62,000 nt of DNA from Prorocentrum cordatum (GCA_963575745.1 CAUYUJ010021137.1:87501-149500); one strand, 5' to 3'. Positions 41,589 through 53,540 are shown, counted from the first letter of the stretch. The notes: generated from the sequence alone by a model not told the origin. Made by a program: numbers and translations.

Positions 41589-41767
41589 TACAGTCAAGCC
41601 GCTGAAGAAGGAACCCTTTTCGTTGGGGAGGGGCTCGGTGTTCCTTGACTGTTTCAAAGTCTGCCTCGGGCTTTCCTGAGGTCTCCATGGGAAGTCGAGG
41701 TTGAACTTATGGGAAAAAGGGGCCTCGTTCCTTATTTAGGGTTCCTTAGGTCAACGCCTCGACTGTA
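41589..41767. mobile_element. Tc1/mariner-like MITE, copy 2
   Basis: 179 bp with TA flanks; left TA-CAGTCAAGCCGCTGAAGA, right GGTCAACGCCTCGACTG-TA. Collinear with 29167-29345 throughout (shared CCCTTTTCGTTGGGGAGGGG). Confidence 0.75.
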
Positions 41768-41950
41768 TGTTTCTCGGTTTGATAGCTTTCGGCCCCTCGG
41801 AGTGCTGCCGCCGCAGCGCTGCCCATATCTCGGGGTCGGTGCTTGGCCTCCGCCGCTCGGAGCGGCGCCGTGGCTCCAGCGCGGGCCACGCTCCTTGATT
41901 CGAGTCCCTCCTCGTCGCTGCCATACCCCTCCTGTTCCCTCCTCAGCCTC

Positions 41951-42093
41951 TCGGGAGGGGAAAGACACAGACACACGTTTACGTCGATTCCAAGGGAACT
42001 CTGATAACACGTTGGAGGTGGACTTGGGAGGGCGACAGCCGAAAACAGACGGAAGAACGCTGTGTCTGGTTATCTGTGTGTCCCTGGGCCCCT
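41951..42093. mobile_element. Dispersed ~150-bp repeat, copy 3
   Basis: GGGAGGGGAAAGACACAGAC, ACGTCGATTCCAAGGGAA, ..., CTGTGTGTCCCTGGGCCCC. The ends are loosely inverted (GGGGCCCAGGGACACACAGA on the other strand). Confidence 0.65.
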
Positions 42094-42189
42094 TGAACCT
42101 CTTCCTGTTGCTGCTGGTGCTGCCCCTCTTCCCCTCCAGCTCCAGTGTACAAAGGGCCCTTCCTGGCCGATCGTATAACCAACACTGGG

Positions 42190-45165
42190 CCAAGGCCTGC
42201 GATTGTCCTTCTGGGGACTATCGTTCGGACGCCTTCGCGCGCGTGCTGGGGTGGCGCGATCCGTGTCAAATAATACTATGCGGGCCACTCGCGCGTCTTC
42301 CGCGCGCATGTCGAATTCCTTCCAAAACCTTCATCACCGACGCGAAGACACCGTCATCGTCGTCGGCGTGATCAGCATCGGCGCCGTCACTGGCTGCCCC
42401 GTCGTCGGTGTCAGCATCGTCACCAGCATCGCTACTATCATCATCGTGTCTACCGTTGTCGACGTTGCCATGCTGCCGCGCCCGCCCAAGGCGCCGAGTC
42501 GCAGTGAAGTGCCCGCTGGGAGGTGCCCAGCGGTCAGCGCCGCCGCGGCCACGCCGGTCGCGCCAAACTAGCTGGCCGCTGCGCGCGCGAGCATGCGCGG
42601 GCTAGCGCGGCCGCAGAGATGCACCAACCAACACCGAGCACTCATCGCAATTGCTTCCGCATGGGTTTTGCGAACCAATTTGCAGGTGGTTGGGTGGGAT
42701 GTCTGCGCTAGCAGTGGAGTGGGCAATTTCAAGTTGAGCAAGTGATTTATTATCCTTTCTAAAAAGAGAATAGGCTCTGCCCCACCCGGGAATTATCGCC
42801 CCCCCTTTCGGGTATGTAAATCATGTATGATTCTGACCGCATGTCCATCTTACATATGAAATCACAATGTCCCAGGCCAACCGGATTCCCTTCCCTGGGG
42901 TTCCATTTATCAGAAAAAACACTATGCGGTAACATTGTTGTTCTAACATCGCACTTTCTCCACGAATCCCTTGCAAACCATGGGACGAATTGCGCACGCG
43001 CGCGTCGTCGCGCGCGCATGCCGAAATCCTTCAAAAACAATCGGCGCCGAAACATGAAAAAAACACAAGGTTTCGCAACACTGATTTGCTAAAAAAATTC
43101 CGCGCGAGCTCTTGCGAAAGCTTAAGAAAACAGAGGTGTTTCAATATTTTCACAACATGCACTCAAACGGGCTTCGCGCGCGCATGTCGAAATCTGCCGA
43201 ACGCCCTTGCGCGTGTGCCGTCGCGAGAATCCTTTGCAACAGGTGGGACGAAGTGCAGACGCGCGCGTCGTCGCGCGCGTATGCCGAAATCCTTCAAAAC
43301 CCACCAGTTTCGGAAGGATTTCAAAATCGTGTGTCCAAACAACCTACAAAAACCCAAGGTTCCGCAACACGGATTAACAAAAGCGTGCGCGCGCGCTCTT
43401 GCGTCGTCGGCGTCTTCCTTCCTCCCTCGCCGTTGTCGTCGTCGGCGTCGCCGTCCTTCCTCCTTCTTCGTCGTCCGCGTCGTCGCCGTCCTCCCTCCTC
43501 CCTCGTCATTGTCGTCGTTGTCGTCGTTGTCGCCGTCGTCGTCCTCCCTCCTCCCTCGTCGTCGTCTTCGTTGGCGACGTCGTTGTCGTCGTCGTCGTCG
43601 TCGTCGTTGTCTTCGTCGTCTTCGTCGTCGGCGTCGTCATCGTCGGCGTCGTCGTGGTCGTTGTCATCGTCGTCGTCGTCGTCGGCGTCGTCGTCGTCGT
43701 CGGTGTCGTCGTCGTCGTCGTGGTCGCTGTCGTCGTCGGAATCGTTGGAGACGTCGTCGGCGTCGTCGTCGTCGGTGTCGGCGGCGCCGTCTTCGTCGTT
43801 GTCGGTGTCGTCGTCGGTGTCGGTGCCGTGGCCAAGTGCCATCTGGTACCTACCATCACGGTCTTGTCTTAAGAGGTCTTGCGGCCAAATTGCGGGTGGG
43901 AAGGTGGGATGTTTGCACGAGCAGTGGAGAGGACAGCTGCAAGACGGGTGGCACCGCGTAGATCGCACCCTTTCTATTCTCCTTTCTTAACAAGAGAATA
44001 GACTCCCCCCCCCGCATTATCACTTCCCCTTTTGGTATGTCAATTTTCATGCGATTCTGCCCCATTGTCCATCTTGAGTCTGAATTTACATCCAAGCCGG
44101 TACTGTGCGCGCGCATTCGTTTATCAAAATTCGTTTGTTTTCAAGAAATTCTTACAAACAACGAGACGAAGTACATGCGCGCGCGCCGTCGCGCCCGCGT
44201 GCCAAGTCTTTCAAAAACCTTCGGTTTCGCAAGGATTTCAAAATCGAGTGTCCAACAACATTTTCAAACACAGGGTTTCGCAACACGAATTTTCAAAACG
44301 GCTTGTGCGCGCGTTCCTGCGGATTCTCATGGAACCATCGGTTTTCCAACATTTCCACCAAATGCTGCCAAACGGGTTTCGCGCGCGCATGTCGAAATCA
44401 TTCGAACGCCCTTGCGAGCGTGCCGCCGCGAGAACCCACTGCAAAAAACGGGGCGAGGTGCACGCGCGCGCGTCGTCGCGCGCGCATTCCGTAATCCGCC
44501 AGGAACCTTCGATTTCGTACCGGTTTCAAAATCGAGTGACAACATATGGTTTCGCAACAGCAGTTTTTCAAATAAGCTGTGCTCGAGTTCTTGCGCATTC
44601 TTGAAAACACAATTTGTTTCAACATTTTCATGGGATTCTGCCAAACGGGCCTCTCGCGCCGCATGCCGACTTCATTCGCGCGCCCTTGCGCGCGTGCTGG
44701 TGTGGCACGATCCGTGTCGAAGAAAACCATGCGGGTCACTCTCGCGCGTCGGGTTGCGCGCATGTCGACCTTTTCAAAAACCTCCATCGCCGACGCGAAG
44801 ACGCCGTCATCGTCGTCGGCGTGATCAGCATCGGCGCCCGCACTGGCCGCGTTTTCGTCGTTGTCAACATCGTCACCAGTATCGCTACTATCATCGTCGC
44901 GTCCACCGTTGTCGACGTTGCCAAGACACCGCGCCTGCCCGAGTCGCCGACTCGCACTGAAGTGCCCGCTGAGATGTGCCCAGCGGTCACCGCCACCGCG
45001 GCCGCGTCGGTTGCGCCAAACTAGCTGGCCGCTGCGCGCGCGTGCTGGGGTTGGCGCGGCCGCAGAGATGCACCAGCCAACGCCAAGCATGCATCGCAAT
45101 CGCCACCGCATGGGTTTTGCAAACCAAGTTGCGGGTGGGTGGGTGGGACGTTTGCAATAACATGG
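42190..45165 (+). repeat. Dispersed GCGCGC repeat family, direct block
   Basis: Two fairly complete units (42190-42890; 44100-45150) and parts between. Module order: CGCGCGCATGTCGAAATC segments; GTCATCGTCGTCGGCGTGAT; CGCCAAACTAGCTGGCCGCT (42568, 45015); GGGTTTTGC...GGTGGGTGGGA; then AAAAGAGAATAG...TTCTG. The modules match 24690-26400 in reverse. 43420-43840 is a (GTC)n array. No coding signal. Confidence 0.65.
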
Positions 45166-45189
45166 GATGTGTCGACGCGTTTGTTTCAA

Positions 45190-45440
45190 ACCAATCGCAC
45201 CACATATATTGTTCCACGTAGGTAGCACCATATAGATCGTACCACCTATATCGCACAACATACGGCACCACATCGATTGCATCACATATATTGCCCGTCA
45301 TTGCACCACATATATCGCACCACATATATTGCACAGCGTAGGTTGCACCATGTAGAGTGCAACGCACATGTTGCAATATATTGAATGCGCCACACATATG
45401 GCCCCACATACATTGCGCAACCTGTATCGTTAAACGCACG
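45190..45440. repeat. CACCACATATATCG tandem repeat
   Basis: About ten imperfect ~20-bp units (GCACCACATATAT, GCACAACATA); related to 27770-27935. Confidence 0.7.
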
Positions 45441-46009
45441 CGGTTGTAGATTCACGCTGGTCAGCATCTGTTATAGGTATTGTGGTCCATTGGTGTTAAT
45501 TTGGTTTTGGCCTTTGAGTCTACATGTGTTGGCTTTTGGCTCGATATATAGTTTCGTCTCTTAATGTTCGCCTCATAGCTCGTGCTCGTGGATGATATTG
45601 GTTGGCCGAATTTATACTGACGTGATCGAATGTTGCGTTGCTGCGTGATGACATCATACACGGATTTCACGTGCCTGCGGAGAGACGTATGCACGTCGGA
45701 TAAAGTGTAAACGAGTTTCTATGTGAGTTTTAGCTGTGGGTGCTGGTTGGCTTGAAGCTCGTGCCTTTTGTCGGTCCAGGGTTGCTCCCTGCTGGTTGAT
45801 TTTGCAAGTGTTTTGTGTTTTGGTATTTGGCGTCCAGCTGGATGCCAATCTACTTCAACATGTCCACGATGGAAATGTTGGTCTCCTGTTCTGGCTAGTA
45901 TTTGTTTCCTGTGTACTTTGGCTCAAGAAGGAGGTCGCGCTTAGTACTCCCAAGCTGCCATAACTGTTCTGATATTCGTGGCAGCAACATCGTAAACGTC
46001 CAGGGGAAG
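45441..46009. other. 5' flank of the RRM gene
   Basis: AT-richer sequence, no exon recognised. The AG at 46002-46003 (GTCCAG/GGGAAG), seven bases upstream of the ATG, is a plausible trans-splice acceptor. Confidence 0.35.
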
Positions 46010-47525
46010 ATGACATTGGGGGAGTCCCCTGCAACGCCCGACTCGAGCGCGCAGCAGTCCAGTTGCTTTTCTCCGCAGGTGACCCCGCTTCAGCCGCAGC
46101 CACGGCGGGCTGTCCCCGCCCAGTTGAACTATGGGCTGGTGCAGCTTGGCGGCACGCCGAGCTCGCCTCTCTGCGCCTCGATGTGGGCAGGCAGCGACGA
46201 CGGCGAGGCGCCCTGCGAGCAGCGAGAGCTCTGGGGCCGTGCGCCCAGCGACGCCAAGCGGGCGGCGGCCACCGTGGCCAGCTCCGTCAGCACCTCGGCG
46301 GGCCTGACCCCGAGCCCCGACGCCCAGGAGCACGCCCCCGTGATCGGCGGTGGCGGGCGGGGGCCGACGCCGGGAGGCTCGCCGCCCCCTCCTCGGGAAG
46401 CGGCGCCCCAGGGAGCCAGGCCCACGAAGGAGGTGCAGACCCAGGGCAGGAAGATCTTCGTGGGCGGGGTGCCCCAGGACATGAGCGAGGAGGATTTGCA
46501 CCAGGTTCGGCGGCACGCCCGGGGGAGGGGGAAAGGAGAAGGAGCAGGTCTGCTCAGAAGGCTCGGAAGCCCCGGGGCCTTCCGATTTCCCATGCCTTCC
46601 CCGAAGACACGCAGCACTTTTCAGAAGGCGCGAGGGCTTCTGAGAAGACCCGCCGCCTCTTGAGAAGGCCTTCTCCTCCTCGCTGACCCCGCTCGCTCGC
46701 CGCCGACAGGTGTTCAGCGACTACTGGGTGAAGAAGGCGTGGCTGCAGCAGGGCCGGGCCGACGCCAACGGGCTCCGCAGGCCCTCGGCGTCGGGGCGCA
46801 GCCATCGCGGTTTCGGTTTCGTCATCTTCTATGGCACGGATGCGGTCGACCAGATCCTGGGCACCGCCGACGCGAAGTTCATCAGCCTGAAGGAGGGCAG
46901 GTTCGAGGGCAAGCAGATCGAGGTGAAGCGCGCAGTGAGCAGTAACGAGATCGTGACCGGAGGATGGGCTGCAGACCAGCCCCAAGCGCAATCGCGCAGA
47001 CCTGCGGGACAAGCGCCACCGACTCGGTGGGCCTGGCGGCAGGCGCAGTCGGAGCGACTGGCGAAGCCAGCTGAGGCACCGCCGTCTCCGTTGCCCGACC
47101 AACAGTCGGTGCCGGCGGCCTTCCCGACTCGGCCAGCGCAGGCGTTCTGCATGTACCGGGTGGCGTGCGGTGGCGTGCAGGCGATGATGCCGCAGATGCA
47201 CCAGGCCTCACACATGCCGCAGATTTCCACGATGCACCAGATGTGCCTGCCGCAGATTCCGCAGATGGCCCAGATGGCGAGCGTCGCGCACGTGGCGTAC
47301 TCTCAGATGGGGCCTTGTGGCAAAGTCCATGACTATCCCATCCAAGGCATGGCCACATGTGGCCAAGCGTGCACGGTCCAGCAGCCTATGGCATTGCTCC
47401 AGCAGCCGTCTCTTCTACCACAGAACCAACATGGGATGCCACAACAGTGCCACGTGTTGGCAGCACCATTCCCAGCAGCAGCAGCAGCAGCAGCAGCAAC
47501 ATCATTGCCAGCCGCTGCGCCGTGA
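46010..47525 (+). CDS. RRM RNA-binding protein, two exons
   Basis: Exons 46010-46504 and 46710-47525 encode 436 residues. ATG 46010 is the first in frame. Residues ~148-245 are one RRM of the hnRNP A/B-Musashi-DAZAP-like kind: RNP2 KIFVGG at 148-153 in exon 1, RNP1 RGFGFVIF at 198-205 in exon 2, ending FEGKQIEVKRAVSSNE. The Phe positions used for RNA stacking are present. The intron (205 nt, CAG/GTTCGG...GACAG/GTG) falls inside the RRM in phase 0. The N-terminus is Ser/Pro/Gly-rich and disordered. The C-terminus (from ~315) is Met/Gln/His-rich with PQMHQASHMPQISTMHQM and ends in poly-Ala, prion-like low complexity typical of mRNP-granule proteins. Likely role: mRNA binding and post-transcriptional control, important in dinoflagellates where transcription is weakly regulated; the target is unknown. 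It has no hairpin motif downstream. Confidence 0.85.
46505..46709 (+). other. Intron of the RRM gene
   Basis: GT...AG, 205 nt, followed by G. Contains repeated CAGAAGGC/GAGAAG words. Splicing joins DLHQ to VFSDYW, completing the RRM. Confidence 0.8.
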
Positions 47526-48715
47526 TCTTTTCCTTCGCGCACCCTCTATGGACTCGCGGATGGACTGAGTAGCTGTGCCGAACTCGACATAATAGTTGTT
47601 TCTCACACTGCGAATTATAGCGTACTTGAACACCTCGAATAGCGGACGCGCGTGAGCGTGCGTCAGCGCCTGTCTTGTGGAGACAGTATCCTTCCCCTCC
47701 CTCAGCGATCTCCTTCTGCAGCGCACTACTGCACAAGACCGTCCTGACGACTGTTCTTTGGCGCGCAGGCGCTGGAGCCTCCGCCGGGCCCGCGTCCTCC
47801 TCCTCTTCCTTCTTCATCATCTTCCTCCTTCCTCCCTCCTCCCTTCTCATCCATTCTTCTTGCCCGTCGTCTTGCTGGACAGCAATTTGTCGAATTGCGC
47901 ATCCGCTTGCCTTGAAAGGCACTGCCCCAGGTTGGCTTGAGTGGGTTTCATATCCATCGCCGAGCCATGGAGATACCAGAGACAGGGAGCGCGGCCTTGT
48001 CCCACGAGCAAGGTACTGCCGCCATGCACGCTCCGAGGTGGCATCATGCTTTGCACAAAAGGCTTCGGTGAGCAGCTGTGCGCCACTCGGGAAGATCGAG
48101 TAATAACATCCTCTATCGCCCTCTCCTGCTCTTGGGTTCTTGGCCAGGCCGACCATGCCATAGCGCGTGCTTCTAGAACATCTTGTTTCGGACGATCTCC
48201 ACCACATGTCAATTATTTCATTCATCTCTTCGCTGCCCATCTTCTGTACCTCTGTTCGTTGTGCCTGCTCTGCGTGTCTCCTGATCGTATGTATGCCTTG
48301 GTGTATCGGAAGGCTGCTTCGTGCGTGCGTGAGTGCTGTCCCTGTGTGTGGTGCGACTGACGCGGACTGTCCTGGCAATCCGTCCGCAAGGTCGTGCGGG
48401 GCGCAGGATCCCCCCCCCCCCCCACGAGATGGAGCAGCCGATCTTCGCCCTCCCCCCCCCCTCGGGGCTCAAGAGACGGTGGTCAATGCAAACGGGGGGC
48501 AGCCAGAGCGCTGGATCTTGCCGGATCCTGCAGAGCCAGGGGCGCACTGACCCGGGTTGGGGCGCAGGATTTTTGCAGGACCCTGCACGATCGTGCAGCA
48601 TCCTGCAGAGCCTGGTTGACCCAGGCTTTGCACTGACCCCGGTCAGGAGATCTCCTGCCCCCCTCCTCCGGGCCACCTGAACGGGGGCTTCGATCAGCCA
48701 GGAGCTGCCGCCGTG
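47526..48715. other. 3' flank and unassigned
   Basis: No exon supported. Holds a TTCTTCCTCC tract (47800-47850) and the second copy of the GGATCCTGC repeat (48469-48660). Confidence 0.35.
48469..48660. repeat. GGATCCTGC repeat, copy 2
   Basis: AAGAGACGGTGGTCAATGCA, AACGGGGGGCAGCCAG and repeated GGATCCTGCAGAGCC-like units with a palindromic CACGATCGTG; homologous to 36366-36480. Confidence 0.55.
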
Positions 48716-48832
48716 GGTCGAGGAGGAGGAGGAGGAGGAGGAGGAGGAGGAGGAGGAGGAGCACGAGGAGGAGGAGGAGGAGGAGGAGGAGGAGGAGGAG
48801 GAGGAGGAGGAGATGGAGGAGGAGGAGGGCCT
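48716..48832. repeat. (GAG)n microsatellite
   Basis: Near-perfect GAG run with one GCACGA interruption. Confidence 0.95.
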
Positions 48833-49089
48833 GCCGGAAGGAGTCTCGGCTCGAGAGCTGGTCCCGCATAGAGCGCGTCCTCTGGCCCACGGCCTTCCTC
48901 GGCGGGCGCACGGCCTCCGCGAGCGCCCTCCGTCGCGCACGGCCTTCCCTGTTGCGCACGGCTTCCTCTGTGCCCGCATGGCTTCCTCTGTGTCCGCGTG
49001 GCTTGCTCTGCGATCCGCGCATGGCTTCTTCTGCTATTCCACTGGCTGCCTGTCGATATCCCAATGGCGTCCTGCTTCTCGGCCAACAA

Positions 49090-50240
49090 TCGTCAACCTC
49101 AGAAGTAGGGTAGAGTGGAGTAGGGGAGCGTAGAATAGGGCAGGACAGAGCAGAGTAGTATGTGACAGAATTGAGTAATGGAAGGTAGTTTAGAGCATGA
49201 TCTGATTGAGTCGAGAAGAGTAAGCCAGAGTATAGTACAGTAGAGGATCGAATGCTATACTAGAGTGGCTTAGGATAGTGGTAGAGTAGAGGAAGAGTGG
49301 AGTAGAGGAGGATTTTAGTAGAGTAGAGTAGGTTCTACTCGGTCAGGGGAGGGTCGGGTAGGGTGGGGCACATTAGAGTCGAATAGAGTAGAATATATCA
49401 GACCATGATATGTGGTGTAGTTCACCAATTCCTTACCTAGGCTCTGCCTAGAAGGGTTCTTACCCTCTTAGCTTAAAGGGGCCGGGCAGTGCTCCCCGCC
49501 CCGGGCGGTTCCCCCGGCATCCGCCCCGCGGTTCCCCCAGTTACGTCCCCTTAGCTTAGCGTTGTTTATATCATATTAGCTTAGCTTACTTCATCTTAGC
49601 TTAGCTTAGTTTCATCTTAGCTTCGCGTAGTTGTTGCTTTGCTTTGCTTAGCTTAGGTTAGCTTAGTTCAGCTTAGCTTAACTTAGCTTAACTTAGCTTT
49701 AGTCTAGCTTAGCACATCATAGCATGACCCATCATAGCATAGCATAGCGCAGCATATCATAGCATAGCATAATATAGCTCAGCATAGCACATCATATCAT
49801 AACATAGCGCAACATAGCATAGCATAGCGCAGCATAGCATAGCATAGCATAGCATAGCATAGCATAGCGCATCATACCATAGCATAGCATAACACACCAT
49901 AGCATAGCATAGCGCAGCATGGCATATCATAGCATAGCCTAGCATATCATAGCATATCATAGCCTAGCATAACACAGCGCAGCCGAGCGTACCCTAGCAT
50001 AGCATCGCATATCATAGCGCAGCATACCAAATCATAACGCATCATATCATAGCATATCATAGCATAGCATCGCGCAGCATATCATATCATATCATATCAT
50101 ATCATAGCAAATCATAGCATAGCAGTAAAGCAAAGGCACATCAACAGCAACAACAGCAACGCAAAGCACAAGCAACGCACAGCACAGCAAAGCAAAGCAA
50201 AGCAAAGCAAAGCAAAGCAAAGCAAAGCAACAACAAAAGC
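49090..50240. repeat. Succession of pentanucleotide arrays
   Basis: TAGAG-rich (49100-49420), CTTAG (49550-49720), CATAG (49725-50125), CAAAG (50165-50260). A separate GC-rich spacer lies at 49440-49550. Confidence 0.9.
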
Positions 50241-50439
50241 AAAGCAAAGGAAAGGCACAGCAAAAACACTTCTTGCACTAGGTTCAACACTGCTCGCGGC
50301 TCCTGCAAGAGCTGCAGGCTGTTCAGCACTGCTCGCGGCTGATGTAGATGTAGATGCAGGTGTAGATGTACATGTAGCTGTCGGTGTAGATGTAGATGTT
50401 GCTTTCCTAAATGCTCCAACTTCTAGGTAGGATCGCACT

Positions 50440-50560
50440 GGGATAATTCTCAACTTGAAGTTGTCCACTCCACTGCTCGCGCAAGCATCCCGCCCACCCA
50501 CCCATCAACTTGGTTTGCAAAACCCATGCGGAAGTGATTGCGATGAGTGTTGGGGTCTGG
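50440..50560 (-). repeat. GCGCGC-family fragment
   Basis: GTCCACTCCACTGCTCGCGC and TTGGTTTGCAAAACCCATGC match the module at 25125-25220 (same strand) and 42650-42720 (opposite). Confidence 0.65.
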
Positions 50561-50604
50561 CTTTCATTTCTGCCGCGTCGCACCCGCGTCTCCCCCACAC
50601 CTCC

Positions 50605-50835
50605 CCTCCTCCTCCTCCTCCTCCTCCTCCTCCTCCTCCTCCTCCTCCTCCTCCTCCTCCTCCTCCTTCTCACACAGCACAGCGCAGCACAGCGCAGCGC
50701 AGCACAGCACAGCACAGCACAGCACAGCACAGTTCAGCACAGCACAGCACAGCACAGCACACAGCACATTGACACACAGCACGTACACAGCACAGCACAG
50801 CACTGCTTAGCACAGCTCAGCTCAGCTCAGCACAG
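50605..50835. repeat. (TCC)n then (CACAG)n arrays
   Basis: TCC run 50605-50665 followed by about 170 bases of CAGCA/CACAG units. Confidence 0.9.
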
Positions 50836-52345
50836 CACTTTCTCGACACCAGAAGGGGTGCGCAGGGGGTGGTCCCTCAGCGCGGTCTCTATACGCGCCA
50901 ATGTTGCAGGGCCGAGCAGGCGTGGCATTTGCTCGACACCAAAGGGGGTGCGCAGGGGGTGGTCCTCAGCGCGGTCTCTATACGCGCCAATGTCGAAGGG
51001 CCTAGCAGGTGTGGCACTTTCTCGACACCAGCGGGGGTGCGCAGGGGGTGGTCTCTATACGCGCCAATGTCGCAGGGCCTAGCAGGTCTGGCACTTGCTC
51101 GACACCGGAGGGAGTGCGCAGGGGGTGGTCCTTCAGCGCGGTCTCTATACGCGCCAATGTTGCAGGGCCGAGCAGGTGTGGCACTTGCTCGACACCAAAG
51201 GGGGTGCGCAGGGGGTGTTCCTCAGCGCGGTCTCTATACGCGCCAATGTCGAAGGGCCTAGCAGGTGTGGCAATTGCTCGACACCGGAGGGGGTGCGCAG
51301 GGGGTGGTCTCTATACGCGCCAATGTCGAAGGGCCTAGCAGGTGTGGCAATTGCTCGACACCGGAGGGGGTGCGCAGGGGGTGGTCCCTCAGCGTGGTCT
51401 CTATAGGCGCCAATGTCGCCTGGCCTAGCAGGTGTGGCACTTGCTCGACACCGGAGGGGGTGCGCAGGGGGTGGTCTTCAGCGCGGTGTCTATACGCGCC
51501 AATGTCGCAGGGCCTAGTTGGCGTGGCGCTACCGCGACACCGGGAGGGGGCGCAAGGGGTGGTCCTCCAGCGCGGTCTCTATACGCGCTTTTGTTGCAGG
51601 GCCGAGCAGGCGTGGCGCTTTCTCGACACCGCAGGGGGTGCGCAGGGGGTGGTCCCTCAGCGCGGTCTCTGTACGCGCCAAATGTCGCAGGGCCTAGCAG
51701 GTGTGGCACTGTCTCGACACCGCAGGGGGTGCGCAGGGGGTGGTCCCTCAGCGCGGTCTCTATAGGCCGCCAAATGTCGGAGGGCCTAGCGAGCGTGGCA
51801 CTTTCTCAACACCGCAGGGGGTGCGCAGGGGGTGGTCCCTCAGCGCGGTCTCTATACGCGCCAGTGTCGCAGGGCCTAGCAGGCGTGGCACTTTCTCGAC
51901 ACCAAAGGGGGTCCGCAGGGGGTGGTCCTTCAGCGCGGTCTCTATACGCGCCAATGTCGCAGGCCCTAGCAGGCGTGGCACTTTCTCGACACCAGAGGGG
52001 GTGCGCAGGGGGTGGTCCCTCACCGCGGTTTCTATACGAGCCAATGTCGCAGGGCCTAGCAGGCGTGGCATTTTCTCGACACCGGAGGGGGTGCGCAGGG
52101 GGTAATCCCTCACCGCGGTTTCCATACGCGCCAATGTCGCAAGGCTTAGCAGGCGTGGTATGTTTCTCCGCACCACGGGGGGTGCGGCCCTCACCGCGGT
52201 CTCTGTACGCGCCAATGTCGCAGGGCCTAGAAGGCGTGGCACTTTCTCGAAACCAGAAGAGGTGGCAGGGGGTGGTCTTGCACCGCGGTCTCTATACGCG
52301 CCAGTGTGGGAGGGCTCAACAGTCGTGGCACTTTCTCGACATGCA
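50836..52345. repeat. ~90-bp minisatellite, about 17 units
   Basis: Unit: CTCGACACC, GGGGGTGCGCAGGGGGTGG, CAGCGCGGTCTCTATACGCG, CCAATGTCGCAGGGCC, AGCAGGYGTGGCACTT. Unit starts are spaced mostly 88-91 (two of ~81). Because many units are 90 bp, ORFs with a 30-residue period run through it (up to 330 codons) in more than one frame; not taken as a gene. Confidence 0.9.
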
Positions 52346-52469
52346 ATGGTATCGGTGGGCAACGGCCACCAACAGCATTCTCACATGCTTCAGTTCAGAT
52401 GTCACCACGCCAGCCATCATATAAGTATGTGGGGTTCTTTAGTAGCGTAATTATATATTTTTTGGGGAC

Positions 52470-52840
52470 GCTCAATTTTGAAAGCCTTCCGAAACCGAGA
52501 GTTTTTGAAATATTCCGGCATGCGCGCGCGACGACGCGCGCGTGCGTGAGCACGTCGTCAGATTTGTTGTTGCAAGATTTGCGTGACAAGGTATGGTTTT
52601 TGATAAACGGGTGTGCGCGCATAGTAAGTTTTGCACAGGATGGCGGGGGGGTGGGTCGATACCGGCTGGCCTAGGATGGCATGGATTGATTCATAAGGCA
52701 AATCAACGAAGGGTCACGATCATATATGATTTGCCAATCGAGATGCGTGGCGGATGCCCCCGGGGGGGGTGATGGGGGTATAATCTATTCGATTCAAGAG
52801 AGAAGAGTAGAGTAATGGAGGATGATGGTTCAACAATGAC
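52470..52840 (-). repeat. GCGCGC-family fragment
   Basis: GGCATGCGCGCGCGACGACG at 52517 and the terminal block with GAGAGAAGAGTAG near 52797 match the 24.7-26.4 kb family in the same orientation. Confidence 0.6.
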
Positions 52841-53540
52841 CGGGGGTCGTGTTCACGCGGCGGCGCCCGGGATGATGATTAGAAAAAGCCGGCCCCGGGC
52901 TGGGAAACTATTTTTTTAATCGTCCCCCCCCCGCCGTCCTCGGGCGCGTGCCCCCCCCCGGTGACGAAACACCGCACAGGCGAGCCTTGCTTCTGAGCGT
53001 TCCCCCCCGGTGTGGGAAACTATTTTTTTAATCGTTCCCCCCTCCTTTTATTCTTAATCGTCATCCCACATTAGGTTTGCTAGACTATGGTCGAGTAGAT
53101 CAGAGTATACCAGGGCAATTTAGAGTAGCCGAGGGTGTATTCTACTATGGTAGAGTAAGAGTAGAGTAGAGTATGAGTGTCAGCAGGCCAGAGCAATGTC
53201 GAGTAGAGTAGAGCATTTTAGGGTGGTGTGTGTGTGCGGTAGAGTCGAATCTAGTACAGCAAACTATCCTAGATGCTGCTAGATGGCCGAGTAGAATCAG
53301 GCATAACAGAGTAGCGTAGAATAGGGTAGAGTAAGATTATCGTAGAATGGAGTCGAGTTGGAGTAGAGTCTATCATAGTAGTTTAGAGCAGGGTAGAGTA
53401 GAGTGGAGCAGAGTAGGCTAGGGTAGATTCGGGTAGACCAGGATCGAGTAGACTAGAGCATAGTCGAGTCGAGTACACTACGGTAGATGGTAGAGTAGAG
53501 TCGTGTAGAGAGTGGAGTAGAGTAGAGTACAGTGGAATGG
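52841..53540. repeat. Short duplication and TAGAG array
   Basis: GGGAAACTATTTTTTTAATC occurs at 52900 and 53013, followed by C-runs. 53080-53540 is a degenerate GTAGA pentanucleotide array. Confidence 0.75.

Noticed and set aside
47386-48378. 330-codon minus ORF antisense to the RRM gene end
   Set aside because: No recognisable domain, overlaps the coding end of a confident gene and includes the reverse of its poly-Ala/Gln tract; more likely chance in 3' flank.
50836-52345. CRISPR-like array
   Set aside because: Whole ~90-bp unit is repeated; there are no unique spacers.
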